DNA of 33,309 nucleotides from Bacteroidales bacterium (GTDB taxonomy: Bacteria > Bacteroidota > Bacteroidia > Bacteroidales > JAIPAH01). Positions 24,479 through 33,206 of the stretch are shown here, piece by piece. Under the pieces are notes generated by a model. The model did not search any database. It was not told where the DNA came from and was given only the letters and a program-made list of their open reading frames with translations. The stretch spans positions 1 through 33,309 of the forward strand of contig JAIPBX010000024.1 of the NCBI GenBank assembly GCA_021738485.1, given 5' to 3'. Both the position numbers and the translations under genes were made by a program. Within the stretch, counting starts at the first letter, position 1. Each line of letters opens with the position of its first letter.

Positions 24479-24496
24479 CTGTTAGTAAAATAACAA
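24479..24496. promoter_or_regulatory. Rex operator-like palindrome 3 (hydG)
   Basis: CTGTTAGTAAAATAACAA has TGTTA-N6-TAACA half-sites, 11 of 12 outer positions matching TTGTTA-N6-TAACAA. It directly follows the -7 element and so covers the expected transcription start. Same half-sites and spacing as 13513-13530 and 13732-13749. Confidence 0.68.
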
Positions 24497-24510
24497 TCTA
24501 GTGGGGTGAT

Positions 24511-25950
24511 ATGAAATTCAATCCGGAAAAGTGTAAGATAGACGATGAACGCATGAAGCCGTTCATTGATGCTGATGAAATATGGGGGCACATTACCAAT
24601 GCAACTCCCACCAAAAAGCGTGTAGAAGAAATAATAAATAAATCGCTGAATAAACAGAGGCTGACACTGGCTGAAACGGCCACATTAGTAAGTGCTGACG
24701 ATCCGGAAATGATCGAACAAATCAAAATGGGAGCCAAAAAGTTAAAGGACACTATCTATGGCAATCGTATTGTTCTGTTTGCTCCCCTTTATATCGGAAA
24801 CAAATGCACCAACAATTGTTCTTACTGCGGATTCAGAGCTTCCAACAAGGACGCCATCCGAAAAACGCTCTCCGATGAAGAGATACAAAGCGAAGTAGCC
24901 GCCCTTGAAGATAACGGCCAAAAACGGCTTATTCTGGTTTACGGAGAGCACCCCGATTATGGTGCCGATTATATAGCCCACACTGTCAAAACAGTGTATG
25001 ATGTCAAAAAAGGTAAAGGAGAAATACGGCGTGTAAACATCAATGCCGCGCCTCTCGAAATTGAAGGGTATAAGAAAGTGAAGGATGCCGGCATCGGCAC
25101 GTATCAAATTTTCCAGGAGACCTATCATCCGGAAGTCTACAAGGAGTATCATTTGGGCGGTAAAAAACGTGACTATGCCAATCGCCTTATAGCCCTCGAT
25201 AAAGCGCAGGAAGCAGGTATTGACGATGTAGGTATCGGGGCCCTTTTCGGTCTGTACGACTGGCGTTTTGAGGTTTTGTCCCTGGTGCGTCATGCCAATC
25301 ATATGGAAGCTTGCTACAATGTAGGGCCTCACACGATTTCCTTCCCGCGCATCACCGAAGCATCAACAATCGGAATGAACGACCGATACATTGTCAATGA
25401 TGAGGAATTTACCCGCATTATTGCGATTTTGCGTCTAGCCGTGCCTTACACCGGGCTTATCCTCACAGCCAGGGAGTCGGAGCACGTGAGACGGGAAGTG
25501 ATGGAATACGGCGTATCGCAAATCGACGGCGGAACAAAACTGGAGATCGGCTCTTACACCGACCAGAGCCTTAATGAAGACCAAAATCTCAACAAAGAAC
25601 AGTTTAAAATTAATGACAACCGGTCACTGAACGAAATCATTGATGAGTTGCTGGACAGGGATTTTCTGCCTTCATTCTGCACAGCTTGCTACAGGCTGGG
25701 GCGTACCGGAGAACATTTTATGGAATTCTCCGTGCCAGGATTTATCAAACGCTACTGCGCTCCCAACGCCATCCTCACATTGAGTGAATACCTGGTGGAT
25801 TATGCTACGCCCGATGTGCAGGAAAAAGGCTGGAGAGTCATCGAAGAAAACCTTAAAGAGCTGGCGGCCAAACACAAACATGTACGGGTGGATGAAATAA
25901 GAAACCGGATAGAGCGCATTAAACAGGGCGAACGCGATTTGTATTTCTAA
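24511..25950 (+). CDS. hydG: [FeFe]-hydrogenase maturase HydG (radical SAM tyrosine lyase)
   Basis: 479 residues, normal for HydG. The radical-SAM motif is Cys99-x3-Cys103-x2-Cys106 (KCTNNCSYCGF) after the LFAPLYIGN strand. The C-terminal auxiliary-cluster motif is C390TAC393 followed 22 residues later by Cys416, exactly CX2CX22C, which binds the dangler-iron cluster. HydG splits tyrosine to give the CO and CN ligands of the H-cluster. Its presence, with all ligands intact, shows the cell builds true H-clusters. HydE and HydF are not in the window. The gene has its own promoter with a Rex-like site. Confidence 0.95.
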   Translation: MKFNPEKCKIDDERMKPFIDADEIWGHITNATPTKKRVEEIINKSLNKQRLTLAETATLVSADDPEMIEQIKMGAKKLKDTIYGNRIVLFAPLYIGNKCTNNCSYCGFRASNKDAIRKTLSDEEIQSEVAALEDNGQKRLILVYGEHPDYGADYIAHTVKTVYDVKKGKGEIRRVNINAAPLEIEGYKKVKDAGIGTYQIFQETYHPEVYKEYHLGGKKRDYANRLIALDKAQEAGIDDVGIGALFGLYDWRFEVLSLVRHANHMEACYNVGPHTISFPRITEASTIGMNDRYIVNDEEFTRIIAILRLAVPYTGLILTARESEHVRREVMEYGVSQIDGGTKLEIGSYTDQSLNEDQNLNKEQFKINDNRSLNEIIDELLDRDFLPSFCTACYRLGRTGEHFMEFSVPGFIKRYCAPNAILTLSEYLVDYATPDVQEKGWRVIEENLKELAAKHKHVRVDEIRNRIERIKQGERDLYF

Positions 25951-25984
25951 ACGGATACTATCCGTAGGTGATGCGGAGTTGCTT

Positions 25985-26180
25985 AAAAAAATAAAATTCC
26001 AAATCCCAAGCACCAAATTCCAAGGAAATTTCAATTTTCAATACCCAAACATCAATCTCTTCTATTTTCTTTATTTGAGCATTGGTATTTGGTTCTTATT
26101 TGGAATTTGGGATTTATCACCAATTAACCCTTTATCCAATCATTCAACCATTCAATCATTCAATCAATCTTCCCTTCGCG
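25985..26180. repeat. interspersed AAATTCCAAATCCCAA-type sequence and CATTCAAT tandem units
   Basis: The 334-nt gap between hydG and the secreted protein gene holds no gene. It contains AAATTCCAAATCCCAA and related words (25994-26030), partly complementary words TTGGAATTTGGGATTT (26099-26115), and then degenerate tandem CATTCAAC/T units (26140-26168). The pairing is only partial. This kind of text is common between genes in uncultured bacteria and I assign it no function. Confidence 0.45.
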
Positions 26181-26284
26181 TCTATTCGACAAAAATTCGC
26201 ACCAATTCGTGATACCGTATGAGCTTATACTAACCGCTTATCCCGAAACGAGTCACTTTAATACCTGAAGACCGTAAATCAAAT

Positions 26285-27565
26285 TCACTTCCTGCTCCCG
26301 ATAATCGTTAGCGCACCCTGGTAATCATCATTCCTGAAATACCCGTAAGTGCGTATGACATAGAAATAGGTACCGTCAGACAGGCCATTGGCCGTCCAAT
26401 CACTTTGATAGTTATCGTCCTTATGGACCAATCTGCCATACCGGTTATATACCAGCAGCTCTACTCTTTGATATTCGTAAGTGATATTATTGCCGGTTTT
26501 TTCATTTTGTATGACAAACTTATCATTAAAGCCATCTCCATTAGGCGTCATCACGTCCGGTATTTTTAACTCCGCTTCTTCAATAGGCATTTCCTTGGCA
26601 ATAATCGTATCACACCCATACTCATTGGTAGCATCGAGGTTAACCACATAATTATCCGGTGGTGGAGAATCATCCGTACCTTTTACGCCTTCGAAAGTAT
26701 GCTCGACTTCGCGCATCATGGAAGAATCTCCGTCTCCAAAAGTCCAGAACCATTCACTCACTTGTGCATCCGAATTGTTTTCAAAGGTGAAGGTAATAGT
26801 AGGATTATCAATATAAATGGTGTCGGAAGGACTGGATGAAACCTCCAGCTCAGAAGCCGGAAGGGCCTCTATCGTAAAGTTGGTATCCAGTGTACATCCG
26901 TTTTGGTCGGTAATTTTCAGGTTATTTTCACCGGCACATAAATTCCGCGCAATCGAATCCCAGGGCAGGGAGATATCATTCCACAGATACTCATAGGGGG
27001 CCTCTCCCCCGCTTACTGAAGCTATTACCTGACCGTTACAGCTTCCGTGGCATATTTCATTTACCTGCTGGATATTTACAAATATTCTGGGATGCAGCGA
27101 AACATCAAAATTCTCCACGCAAGCAGCGCTGTCGCCGGTTATAGATACTTCATAAGAGGTTTCATTTGTTGGATAAATCGGCAGGGTATCATTCAGCACG
27201 CCGCCGGGTTGCCATTCTACGGTATACATCTCCGGGACGACATGCATCACAAATTCTTCACCGTAACACAACGTGGTATCCTCATCAGGCACAACCTGGT
27301 AATCCAAAAATTCCACAAATGTCGAATCGGTTTGAAAACTCCCGTCGGCCAGCACGGTTACCGTATAGTAACCCTCCTGGCCAACGCTAATGGTTTGGGT
27401 GGTATCACCCGTACTCCAGGAATAACTGGTAAAACCCGCGCCGGCATCAAGCTCTACGGTTGATTGGTTGCAGCCTGGTGTTGTTTCCGGTAAATCAAGT
27501 TGTTGCGCATAAATTGCGGTGCTCAAAAAAAGAATGACAGTTAAAGCGGTCAAGTTTTTCCTCAT
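26285..27565 (-). CDS. secreted PKD protein with T9SS type B (CHU_C) sorting domain
   Basis: 426 residues. A signal peptide (MRKNLTALTVILFLSTAIYAQQ) is followed by Ig/PKD-like repeats, including YSWSTGDTTQTISV, SGGEAPYEYLWND and the PKD block WFWTFGDGDSSMM. The C-terminal ~90 residues (VMTPNGDGFNDKFVI ... VYNRYGRLVH ... DGTYFYVI) are the CHU_C domain, the sorting signal for type IX secretion in gliding and non-gliding Bacteroidota. The product is therefore exported and attached to or released from the cell surface. Its ligand is unknown. It is smaller than many of its kind and may be an adhesin or surface structural protein. Confidence 0.9.
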   Translation of the reverse strand: MRKNLTALTVILFLSTAIYAQQLDLPETTPGCNQSTVELDAGAGFTSYSWSTGDTTQTISVGQEGYYTVTVLADGSFQTDSTFVEFLDYQVVPDEDTTLCYGEEFVMHVVPEMYTVEWQPGGVLNDTLPIYPTNETSYEVSITGDSAACVENFDVSLHPRIFVNIQQVNEICHGSCNGQVIASVSGGEAPYEYLWNDISLPWDSIARNLCAGENNLKITDQNGCTLDTNFTIEALPASELEVSSSPSDTIYIDNPTITFTFENNSDAQVSEWFWTFGDGDSSMMREVEHTFEGVKGTDDSPPPDNYVVNLDATNEYGCDTIIAKEMPIEEAELKIPDVMTPNGDGFNDKFVIQNEKTGNNITYEYQRVELLVYNRYGRLVHKDDNYQSDWTANGLSDGTYFYVIRTYGYFRNDDYQGALTIIGSRK

Positions 27566-27599
27566 GAATATCTATTTTTCTTCAGGGCACTAAAATAAC

Positions 27600-27636
27600 A
27601 ATTAACTCCGTCGGATAACGTATGACGGAGTTAATT
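27600..27636. terminator. hairpin terminator after the ppa - CoA-binding gene pair
   Basis: AATTAACTCCGTC (27600-27612) and GACGGAGTTAATT (27624-27636) are a perfect 13-bp inverted repeat around 11 nt. It lies 10 nt after the stop of the leftward CoA-binding protein gene and is followed on that strand by a T-rich TGTTATTTTAG. It probably ends that operon. Confidence 0.7.
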
Positions 27637-27646
27637 CGTATTGTAA

Positions 27647-28018
27647 TCAGAAAATTCCTGCTTCTAACATCTCTAAGGTACAATTCTCCACCACCTTAAC
27701 GCCTTTCTCCTGCGCGAGAGAGCGAAATTCCGGATTTTCCGTGCCCGGATTAAATATAATCCGCTCCGGGTTGTATCTGAAAACCGATTCATAATAATCC
27801 TTTTGATTTTCCGGGTTGAGATAAATAGTAACAGTATTTACCTGCTTCCAGTCAGGCAAACGGGTTTTTACTTCGTTCCCCTCTATCTCACCTGCTTCCC
27901 GCCCCAGCGGCCATACATCATGACCGTTTCGCGTTAGCATCTTTACGGCTATATTTGAATACCTGAAAGGCTTCAGGCTGGCTCCTAAAAGCAATACTTT
28001 TTTTCCTTCTTGTGACAT
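27647..28018 (-). CDS. CoA-binding domain protein (YccU-like)
   Basis: A 123-residue single Rossmann-type CoA_binding_2 domain: KKVLLLGASLKPFRYSNIAVKML at the start, WPLGREAGEIEG, TIYLNPENQKDYY, and IIFNPGTENPEF before a C-terminal VVENCTLEML. Related to the nucleotide-binding domain of succinyl-CoA synthetase alpha, but the free-standing proteins have no established reaction. It follows the pyrophosphatase gene by 6 nt and shares its transcript. Confidence 0.88.
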   Translation of the reverse strand: MSQEGKKVLLLGASLKPFRYSNIAVKMLTRNGHDVWPLGREAGEIEGNEVKTRLPDWKQVNTVTIYLNPENQKDYYESVFRYNPERIIFNPGTENPEFRSLAQEKGVKVVENCTLEMLEAGIF

Positions 28019-28024
28019 AATTTA

Positions 28025-28705
28025 TTATTTCATTTGGGTTGATAAAATGGAATTGAGATTTTCGAACCGGGTGCGATAATCAGCCATGGAACGTCTTATA
28101 ATCTCATGAGCATCCTCAGCACCAAAGGTGTGCGTTATCTCCACATCCCTTTCTTCTCCGGGTAAATCTTTGTAGGTCAAAAAATAATGTTTCAAACGAT
28201 CGACGACTAATAATGACATCTCCGAAATATCTTTGAAATCACCGTAAACTGCATCATCTTTCATCACACCAATTATTTTATCATCCGACTCATTACCATC
28301 AAGCATTCTGAATCCTCCGATAGGTATGGCCTCCACCAGTATATCGCCATGGACAATCTCCTTCTCCGTCAATACACATATATCTATCGGATCACCGTCC
28401 CCCTTCACATCCTCTCTATCGAGTTTCTCATTGCAAAACTCAGCTACGCTATCTCCGCTGAATGTCTGTGGGATAAAACCATACAAAGCAGGCACTACGT
28501 TAGAGTATTTTTGCGGGCGATCGATTTTAAGATAGCCACTGGATTTATCCACTTCATATTTTACCGTATCAGTGGATACCATTTCTATAAAAGTAGTGAT
28601 CTCTTTCGGGGCATTATCGCCTATTTCTACACCGTGCCACGGATGAGACTTATAACGCAGCCCCATCAACCGGCCTATTGGATCCATTAAACTAGTATTT
28701 CCCAT
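28025..28705 (-). CDS. ppa: soluble inorganic pyrophosphatase (family I)
   Basis: The signature DGDPIDICVL (residues 103-112) holds the three metal-binding aspartates of family I pyrophosphatases. YGFIPQTF and DRLKHYFLTYK fit the other active-site strands and helix. It hydrolyses PPi from biosynthesis to phosphate in the cytoplasm. At 226 residues it is longer than the ~175-residue E. coli type, with an N-terminal extension. The minus strand carries TACATTTG (28743-28736), a perfect -7 element, about 30 nt upstream. First gene of a two-gene operon. Confidence 0.92.
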   Translation of the reverse strand: MGNTSLMDPIGRLMGLRYKSHPWHGVEIGDNAPKEITTFIEMVSTDTVKYEVDKSSGYLKIDRPQKYSNVVPALYGFIPQTFSGDSVAEFCNEKLDREDVKGDGDPIDICVLTEKEIVHGDILVEAIPIGGFRMLDGNESDDKIIGVMKDDAVYGDFKDISEMSLLVVDRLKHYFLTYKDLPGEERDVEITHTFGAEDAHEIIRRSMADYRTRFENLNSILSTQMK

Positions 28706-28900
28706 AATTTTAATTCATTCTTTCATGATCTTGTACAAATGTATTAATAAATATAAGCCCGGAATGGTTTTTTTAGAATACTGTCAATTTGTCTTATACT
28801 TGTTGATGATTAATGACATTTTGACTTAATACCTTCCATGAGCTACTTATGGCAAAGAGTTTGACGAATCAGTATAGAAAATAAGAAAAGGAGAAAAAAC

Positions 28901-31492
28901 ATGAATCTAAATAATTTCACAATAAAATCGCAAGAAGCCATTCAAAAGGCTCAGCAAATTGCTGAAGGGTATGAGCATCAAGCCATAGAGAATGCTCATT
29001 TACTGAAAGGTATTCTGGAAGTGGATGAAAATGTGACCCCGTTTCTGTTTAAGAAAATGGAGGTAGACTTCAACGTGGTTAAGCAGGCACTGGACCGCAT
29101 TTTGGATTCGCTTCCTAAAGTAAGTGGGGGTGATTTGTATCTTTCCCGCGATGCGAACAAATCCTTACAGAAAGCCCAAACCTTACTAAAGGATTATGGC
29201 GATGAGTTTATTTCTATTGAGCATTTGCTCCTGGGCATTCTTAGCGCGAACGATAATACCAGTAAGCTGCTTAAAGACAGTGGCGTGACAGAAAACGGAC
29301 TCAAACAAGCCATACAGGATTTGCGTAAGGGCTCAACGGTCAACAGCCAGAGTGCAGAAGATACTTTCAATGCTTTGAACCAATATGCGCGCAATCTAAA
29401 CCATGAAGCACACTCCGGGAAGCTTGACCCGGTGATCGGGAGAGAAGAGGAAATAAGAAGAGTGTTGCAAATCCTGGCCCGCAGAACGAAAAACAACCCG
29501 GTTTTAATTGGTGAGGCCGGCGTAGGGAAAACAGCTATCGCGGAAGGTATCGCCCACCGCATCGTAGATGGTGATGTGCCCGAAAATCTCAAAACGCGGC
29601 AGATATACTCGCTCGATATGGGTGCATTGATAGCAGGAGCCAAATATAAAGGGGAGTTTGAAGAACGGCTCAAAAGTGTGGTCAAGGAAGTAACCAATTC
29701 TGAGGGTGAAGTCATTATGTTTATCGATGAGATACACACGCTCGTTGGAGCCGGCGGCGGTGAAGGAGCTATGGATGCCGCCAACATCCTGAAACCCGCC
29801 CTGGCACGTGGCGACCTCAGAGCCATAGGAGCTACGACGCTGAAAGAATATCAAAAGCATTTTGAGAAAGACAAAGCGCTGGAGCGGCGCTTCCAGACTG
29901 TCATAATTGATGAACCTACGGTAACGGACGCGATATCCATCCTGCGTGGCCTGAGAGAACGGTATGAAACACACCACCAGGTAAGAATTAAAGATGAGGC
30001 TATCATATCGGCGGTGGAATTGTCGGACCGCTATATCAGTGAGCGACACTTGCCCGACAAAGCCATTGACTTGATAGACGAAGCAGCCTCCAAACTTCGC
30101 CTCGAAATTAACTCCGTACCGGAACAAATCGATGATCTTGACCGGAAAATCAAACAACTGGAAATTGAAAAAGAGGCGATCAAGCGCGAAAACGATAAAG
30201 ACAAGCTTAAAAATCTGAATGAACAATTATCCAATCTCAATGAAGAGCGGGATAATTACATGGCCAAATGGAAAGCTGAAAAAGAGATTGTCGATAATAT
30301 CCAGAATTATAAGAAACAAATCGAGGACCTCAAGACGGAAGCTGACAGAGCAGAACGTGATGGCGATTATGAAAAAGTAGCGAAAATTCGGTACGGTTCT
30401 TTAACGGATTTGAATAATAAATTGGAGGAAGCCAAGAAAAAACTTTCCGAGCTCCAGACAGACGAGCGTATGATTAATGAGGAAGTTGGCTCGGAAGAAG
30501 TGGCCGAAGTAGTGGCCCGTTGGACAGGCATCCCTGTAAGCCGCATGCTGCAGAGTGAAAGGGAAAAGCTGCTGAAACTGGAAGATGAACTGCATAAGCG
30601 GGTTATAGGTCAGGATGAAGCGATCCACTCGGTAGCCGATGCCATCCGAAGAAGTCGCGCCGGATTGCAGGATGTCAATCGCCCGATAGGCTCCTTCATT
30701 TTCCTGGGCTCTACGGGGGTCGGAAAAACAGAGCTGGCCAAAGCCCTGGCAGAATTGCTCTTTGATGATGAGGAATTTATGATTCGTCTCGATATGTCGG
30801 AATACCAGGAGCGCCATACCGTTTCGCGTTTGGTCGGAGCACCTCCGGGATACGTTGGTTATGACGAAAGCGGGCAATTAACCGAAAAAGTCCGCCGCAA
30901 GCCCTACTCGGTGGTGCTGCTCGATGAAATCGAGAAAGCTCACCCGGATGTGTTCAATATTTTGCTGCAAATATTGGATGACGGGCGCTTAACAGATAAC
31001 AAAGGACGCCTTGTAAACTTTAAGAACACGGTCATTATCATGACCTCAAACATTGGTTCACACCATATACAAAACAAACTGAGCACGGTGAATGCAGAAA
31101 ATAACCATGAGGTTTTAGAGCAAACACGCCGTGAAGTACTTGACCAACTGAAGCAAGCAGTGCGTCCCGAATTCCTGAACAGGGTGGACGAAACAATTGT
31201 ATTCCAGCCACTCTCGCAGGAAGAAATAAAACAGATTGTGCTGTTGCAATTTGATATGGTCCAAAAAATGATTGGCAAAAACGGTCTCGATATCAATATG
31301 ACGGAAAATGCGGCCCATTTACTTGCTAAGCAGGGTTACGACCCGCAGTATGGAGCACGTCCGATAAAGCGTGTTCTCCAAAAACAGGTACTCAATGAAC
31401 TTTCTAAGATGATCCTGGCCGATAATATTGACCGTGAGAAGCCTATCACGGTGGATGTAAAAGATGATCAGTTTGTTTTTAAAAACAGTTAA
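28901..31492 (+). CDS. clpB: ClpB disaggregase (AAA+ chaperone)
   Basis: 863 residues, the normal ClpB length. It has the N-terminal Clp-N repeats ([18 protein letters not shown]), AAA-1 with [13 protein letters not shown] and [16 protein letters not shown], the long coiled-coil middle domain (about residues 400-525) that marks ClpB rather than ClpA or ClpC, and AAA-2 with [27 protein letters not shown] and sensor-2 GARPIKRV. It solubilises aggregated protein together with DnaK. A purine-rich AAAAGGAG ribosome site precedes the ATG. A strong terminator follows. No unusual features. Confidence 0.96.
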   Translation: MNLNNFTIKSQEAIQKAQQIAEGYEHQAIENAHLLKGILEVDENVTPFLFKKMEVDFNVVKQALDRILDSLPKVSGGDLYLSRDANKSLQKAQTLLKDYGDEFISIEHLLLGILSANDNTSKLLKDSGVTENGLKQAIQDLRKGSTVNSQSAEDTFNALNQYARNLNHEAHSGKLDPVIGREEEIRRVLQILARRTKNNPVLIGEAGVGKTAIAEGIAHRIVDGDVPENLKTRQIYSLDMGALIAGAKYKGEFEERLKSVVKEVTNSEGEVIMFIDEIHTLVGAGGGEGAMDAANILKPALARGDLRAIGATTLKEYQKHFEKDKALERRFQTVIIDEPTVTDAISILRGLRERYETHHQVRIKDEAIISAVELSDRYISERHLPDKAIDLIDEAASKLRLEINSVPEQIDDLDRKIKQLEIEKEAIKRENDKDKLKNLNEQLSNLNEERDNYMAKWKAEKEIVDNIQNYKKQIEDLKTEADRAERDGDYEKVAKIRYGSLTDLNNKLEEAKKKLSELQTDERMINEEVGSEEVAEVVARWTGIPVSRMLQSEREKLLKLEDELHKRVIGQDEAIHSVADAIRRSRAGLQDVNRPIGSFIFLGSTGVGKTELAKALAELLFDDEEFMIRLDMSEYQERHTVSRLVGAPPGYVGYDESGQLTEKVRRKPYSVVLLDEIEKAHPDVFNILLQILDDGRLTDNKGRLVNFKNTVIIMTSNIGSHHIQNKLSTVNAENNHEVLEQTRREVLDQLKQAVRPEFLNRVDETIVFQPLSQEEIKQIVLLQFDMVQKMIGKNGLDINMTENAAHLLAKQGYDPQYGARPIKRVLQKQVLNELSKMILADNIDREKPITVDVKDDQFVFKNS

Positions 31493-31520
31493 TACGAAAT
31501 CTTATCAAAATATCAACCAC

Positions 31521-31557
31521 AAAAACCCGGTACTGAATAAACAGCACCGGGTTTTTT
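31521..31557 (+). terminator. factor-independent terminator of clpB
   Basis: AAAAACCCGGT (31521-31531) pairs with ACCGGGTTTTT (31546-31556) around a 14-nt loop with an inner CTG/CAG pair. The stem runs into six Ts. Twenty-eight bases after the clpB stop. Confidence 0.88.
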
Positions 31558-31625
31558 AATGCACTCAGCAAAAAAGCTTATCCTGCTTCCGTTTCTGTAC
31601 TCTGTCAATAAAGCATTACGAAAAG

Positions 31626-32303
31626 CTAAAATGCACTGTGTGTCAAAGTATATATTTGCTCAGCAAGCTTTTCCCCAATACCTCTGACTTTTGATAACTC
31701 GGAGACTTCCGCGCTAATGACTTTCTCCACACTTCCGAAGAATTCCAATAGGTTGATAGCTTTTTGAGGGCCGATACCCGGGAAACTTTGTAATATAATA
31801 ATTTTTTCCTTTCGGGATGGATGGAGCTTAAGACTTCTTGAGGGAATACCATAAGTCTTAAACTGTGGAATTTGAGATTTTTTATATTGATTGGCAATAT
31901 AATAGAATAACTGTACAGTCTCTTCGGTATCCTTTGACCGTATCATAGGCAGACCTGTAAAAACGTGTAAATGAACGAGACATCCCTGCATGGCTTCTCT
32001 TTTCATTTTACTCCCGGTAATCTCCTCTTTACGTCCTTCTAAAATCAACAAACATGGTTTACCGGTATTAACCAGCCGATAGGCTTGATCAAAAATTCTT
32101 CCGGTTTTTACCGAGGTAATAAAGTCTGTTAAAGTTTTCCTTTCAATTAATATTTTGTTTTCTAATAAGTAGTCCCCGACAGGTAAATGAATTATCTTGT
32201 ATTCAAAAGGATATAAGGAGTTTTCAATTATTTCGGGAATCCCGCTACTCCTCTCACGGAAATCAATTTTGAGCCATATTGGGGTATTGAAAGATTGCCG
32301 CAT
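31626..32303 (-). CDS. ERCC4/XPF-type nuclease with tandem HhH
   Basis: 225 residues. The ERCC4 nuclease fold shows its catalytic set: DFRERSSG (Asp14, Arg16-Arg18), GDYL (Asp44) and the hallmark IERKTLTDF (Glu54-Arg55-Lys56, Asp60). The C-terminal part has two helix-hairpin-helix motifs (SFPGIGPQKAINLL and KVRGIGEKLAEQI) for DNA binding. This matches the nuclease-HhH core of eukaryotic XPF/Mus81 and archaeal XPF/Hef, without a helicase. Such proteins cut 3'-flaps and branched DNA as dimers. They are scattered in bacteria, so lateral acquisition is possible. It probably forms its own transcript; the next leftward gene is 75 nt upstream. Confidence 0.9.
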   Translation of the reverse strand: MRQSFNTPIWLKIDFRERSSGIPEIIENSLYPFEYKIIHLPVGDYLLENKILIERKTLTDFITSVKTGRIFDQAYRLVNTGKPCLLILEGRKEEITGSKMKREAMQGCLVHLHVFTGLPMIRSKDTEETVQLFYYIANQYKKSQIPQFKTYGIPSRSLKLHPSRKEKIIILQSFPGIGPQKAINLLEFFGSVEKVISAEVSELSKVRGIGEKLAEQIYTLTHSAF

Positions 32304-32377
32304 GTATTGGTTTTACATGTTAAATCAAATAATAGATCAATTCATTGAGATTTATCCTCAAATACTCAATACCTTCT

Positions 32378-32947
32378 CTAAAGCCCCACGTTCACTCCCA
32401 CTCTGAGTAAAGGATTTTTATACGGTGAATATCCTGACTTGTTAAAATCATACAGCAGGTAGATGTCGCCGTAAACATGCTCTCCAAGAGGAATCTGAAA
32501 TCCGGCACCACCGAAAACACTTTCAACACGCTGATTACTGCTGCTTGTATCAAACTGTAGTTCAAGAATTTCGTATTCTGCATGTAAAAATAATGCATTT
32601 AAAATTCCTATCGATTCACTTTTCGGGTAATAGCGTGAAAATAATCGCCCTCCATAATAGTGATAAGTCCTATCCGCAGTAGTAGTATTTTGATTACTAA
32701 TGAATTGTGAGCCATACCGATAATATTTATAGGTTCCTCCCACTCCAATCGAAAATTGTGGAATAACCCGATAGCTAATCCAGGGCGATACGTCGATTAA
32801 AGTGATAGTACCGAATTGCAATCCCAAATTGCCACCGGCATAAAATTTCGGGGATGACTCTTCATCCTGATTATCTTTTCCTTCCCCGGCAGCATTCACA
32901 GATATAGTGCTGATCACTAGAAAACAGAAAGCTATAATTTGCTTCAT
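32378..32947 (-). CDS. outer-membrane beta-barrel protein
   Basis: The start at 32947 (MKQIIAFCFLVISTISVNAAGEG) gives a clean signal peptide cleaved after NAA. The mature ~165 residues alternate polar and aromatic residues in strands (FYAGGNLGLQFGTITL, ISYRVIPQFSIGVGGTYKYY, LLRVGVNVGL) ending in a hydrophobic residue, as in small eight-strand OmpX/OmpW-like barrels. Function is unknown. An ATG at 33040 opens the frame further upstream but lies beyond a perfect -7 element (TAACTTTG on the minus strand, 33011-33004), so it is probably not used. Confidence 0.8.
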   Translation of the reverse strand: MKQIIAFCFLVISTISVNAAGEGKDNQDEESSPKFYAGGNLGLQFGTITLIDVSPWISYRVIPQFSIGVGGTYKYYRYGSQFISNQNTTTADRTYHYYGGRLFSRYYPKSESIGILNALFLHAEYEILELQFDTSSSNQRVESVFGGAGFQIPLGEHVYGDIYLLYDFNKSGYSPYKNPLLRVGVNVGL

Positions 32948-33003
32948 ATAAGGCATGTCTTTTACAGTGAGCATGATTTTCCTATTTGTAGTAGATTCGC
33001 AAA

Positions 33004-33011
33004 CAAAGTTA
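33004..33011 (-). promoter_or_regulatory. -7 promoter element of the outer-membrane protein gene (TAACTTTG)
   Basis: The minus strand reads TAACTTTG, a perfect TAnnTTTG match, about 57 nt upstream of the chosen start. A TTG (33040-33038 on that strand) lies 26 nt further, somewhat too far for a normal -33 element. Confidence 0.5.
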
Positions 33012-33170
33012 GTGACTCTTTTCGTTCCTCGTATAAACAACTCATATTATTCTTTAATCCTCCTTTCCAGATTTGCCTTGCCATGCCAAAAAATAATTAT
33101 AGACACATCTGTCATTCCGTAAGTTAAAAAAAACAGGAGAATTTATTGAAACTTTTCATCGGCATTCACA

Positions 33171-33200
33171 TTGTAATTCAAAAATAACCCTCTATATTTG
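33171..33200 (+). promoter_or_regulatory. strong promoter, probably of an rRNA operon
   Basis: TTG (33171-33173), a 19-nt spacer and TATATTTG (33193-33200): both elements and spacing match the Bacteroidota vegetative promoter. It is the best promoter match in the window. Transcription would start near 33207 and run off the right edge. Confidence 0.75.
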
Positions 33201-33206
33201 CACTCG

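Noticed and set aside
28851-28870. A sigma-54 promoter upstream of clpB (TGGCAAAGAGTTTGAC)
   Set aside because: The -24 part fits but the -12 GC is missing, so the match is too weak.
32948-33040. The upstream 31 residues of the outer-membrane protein frame
   Set aside because: They precede a clean signal peptide and a perfect -7 promoter element lies inside them.
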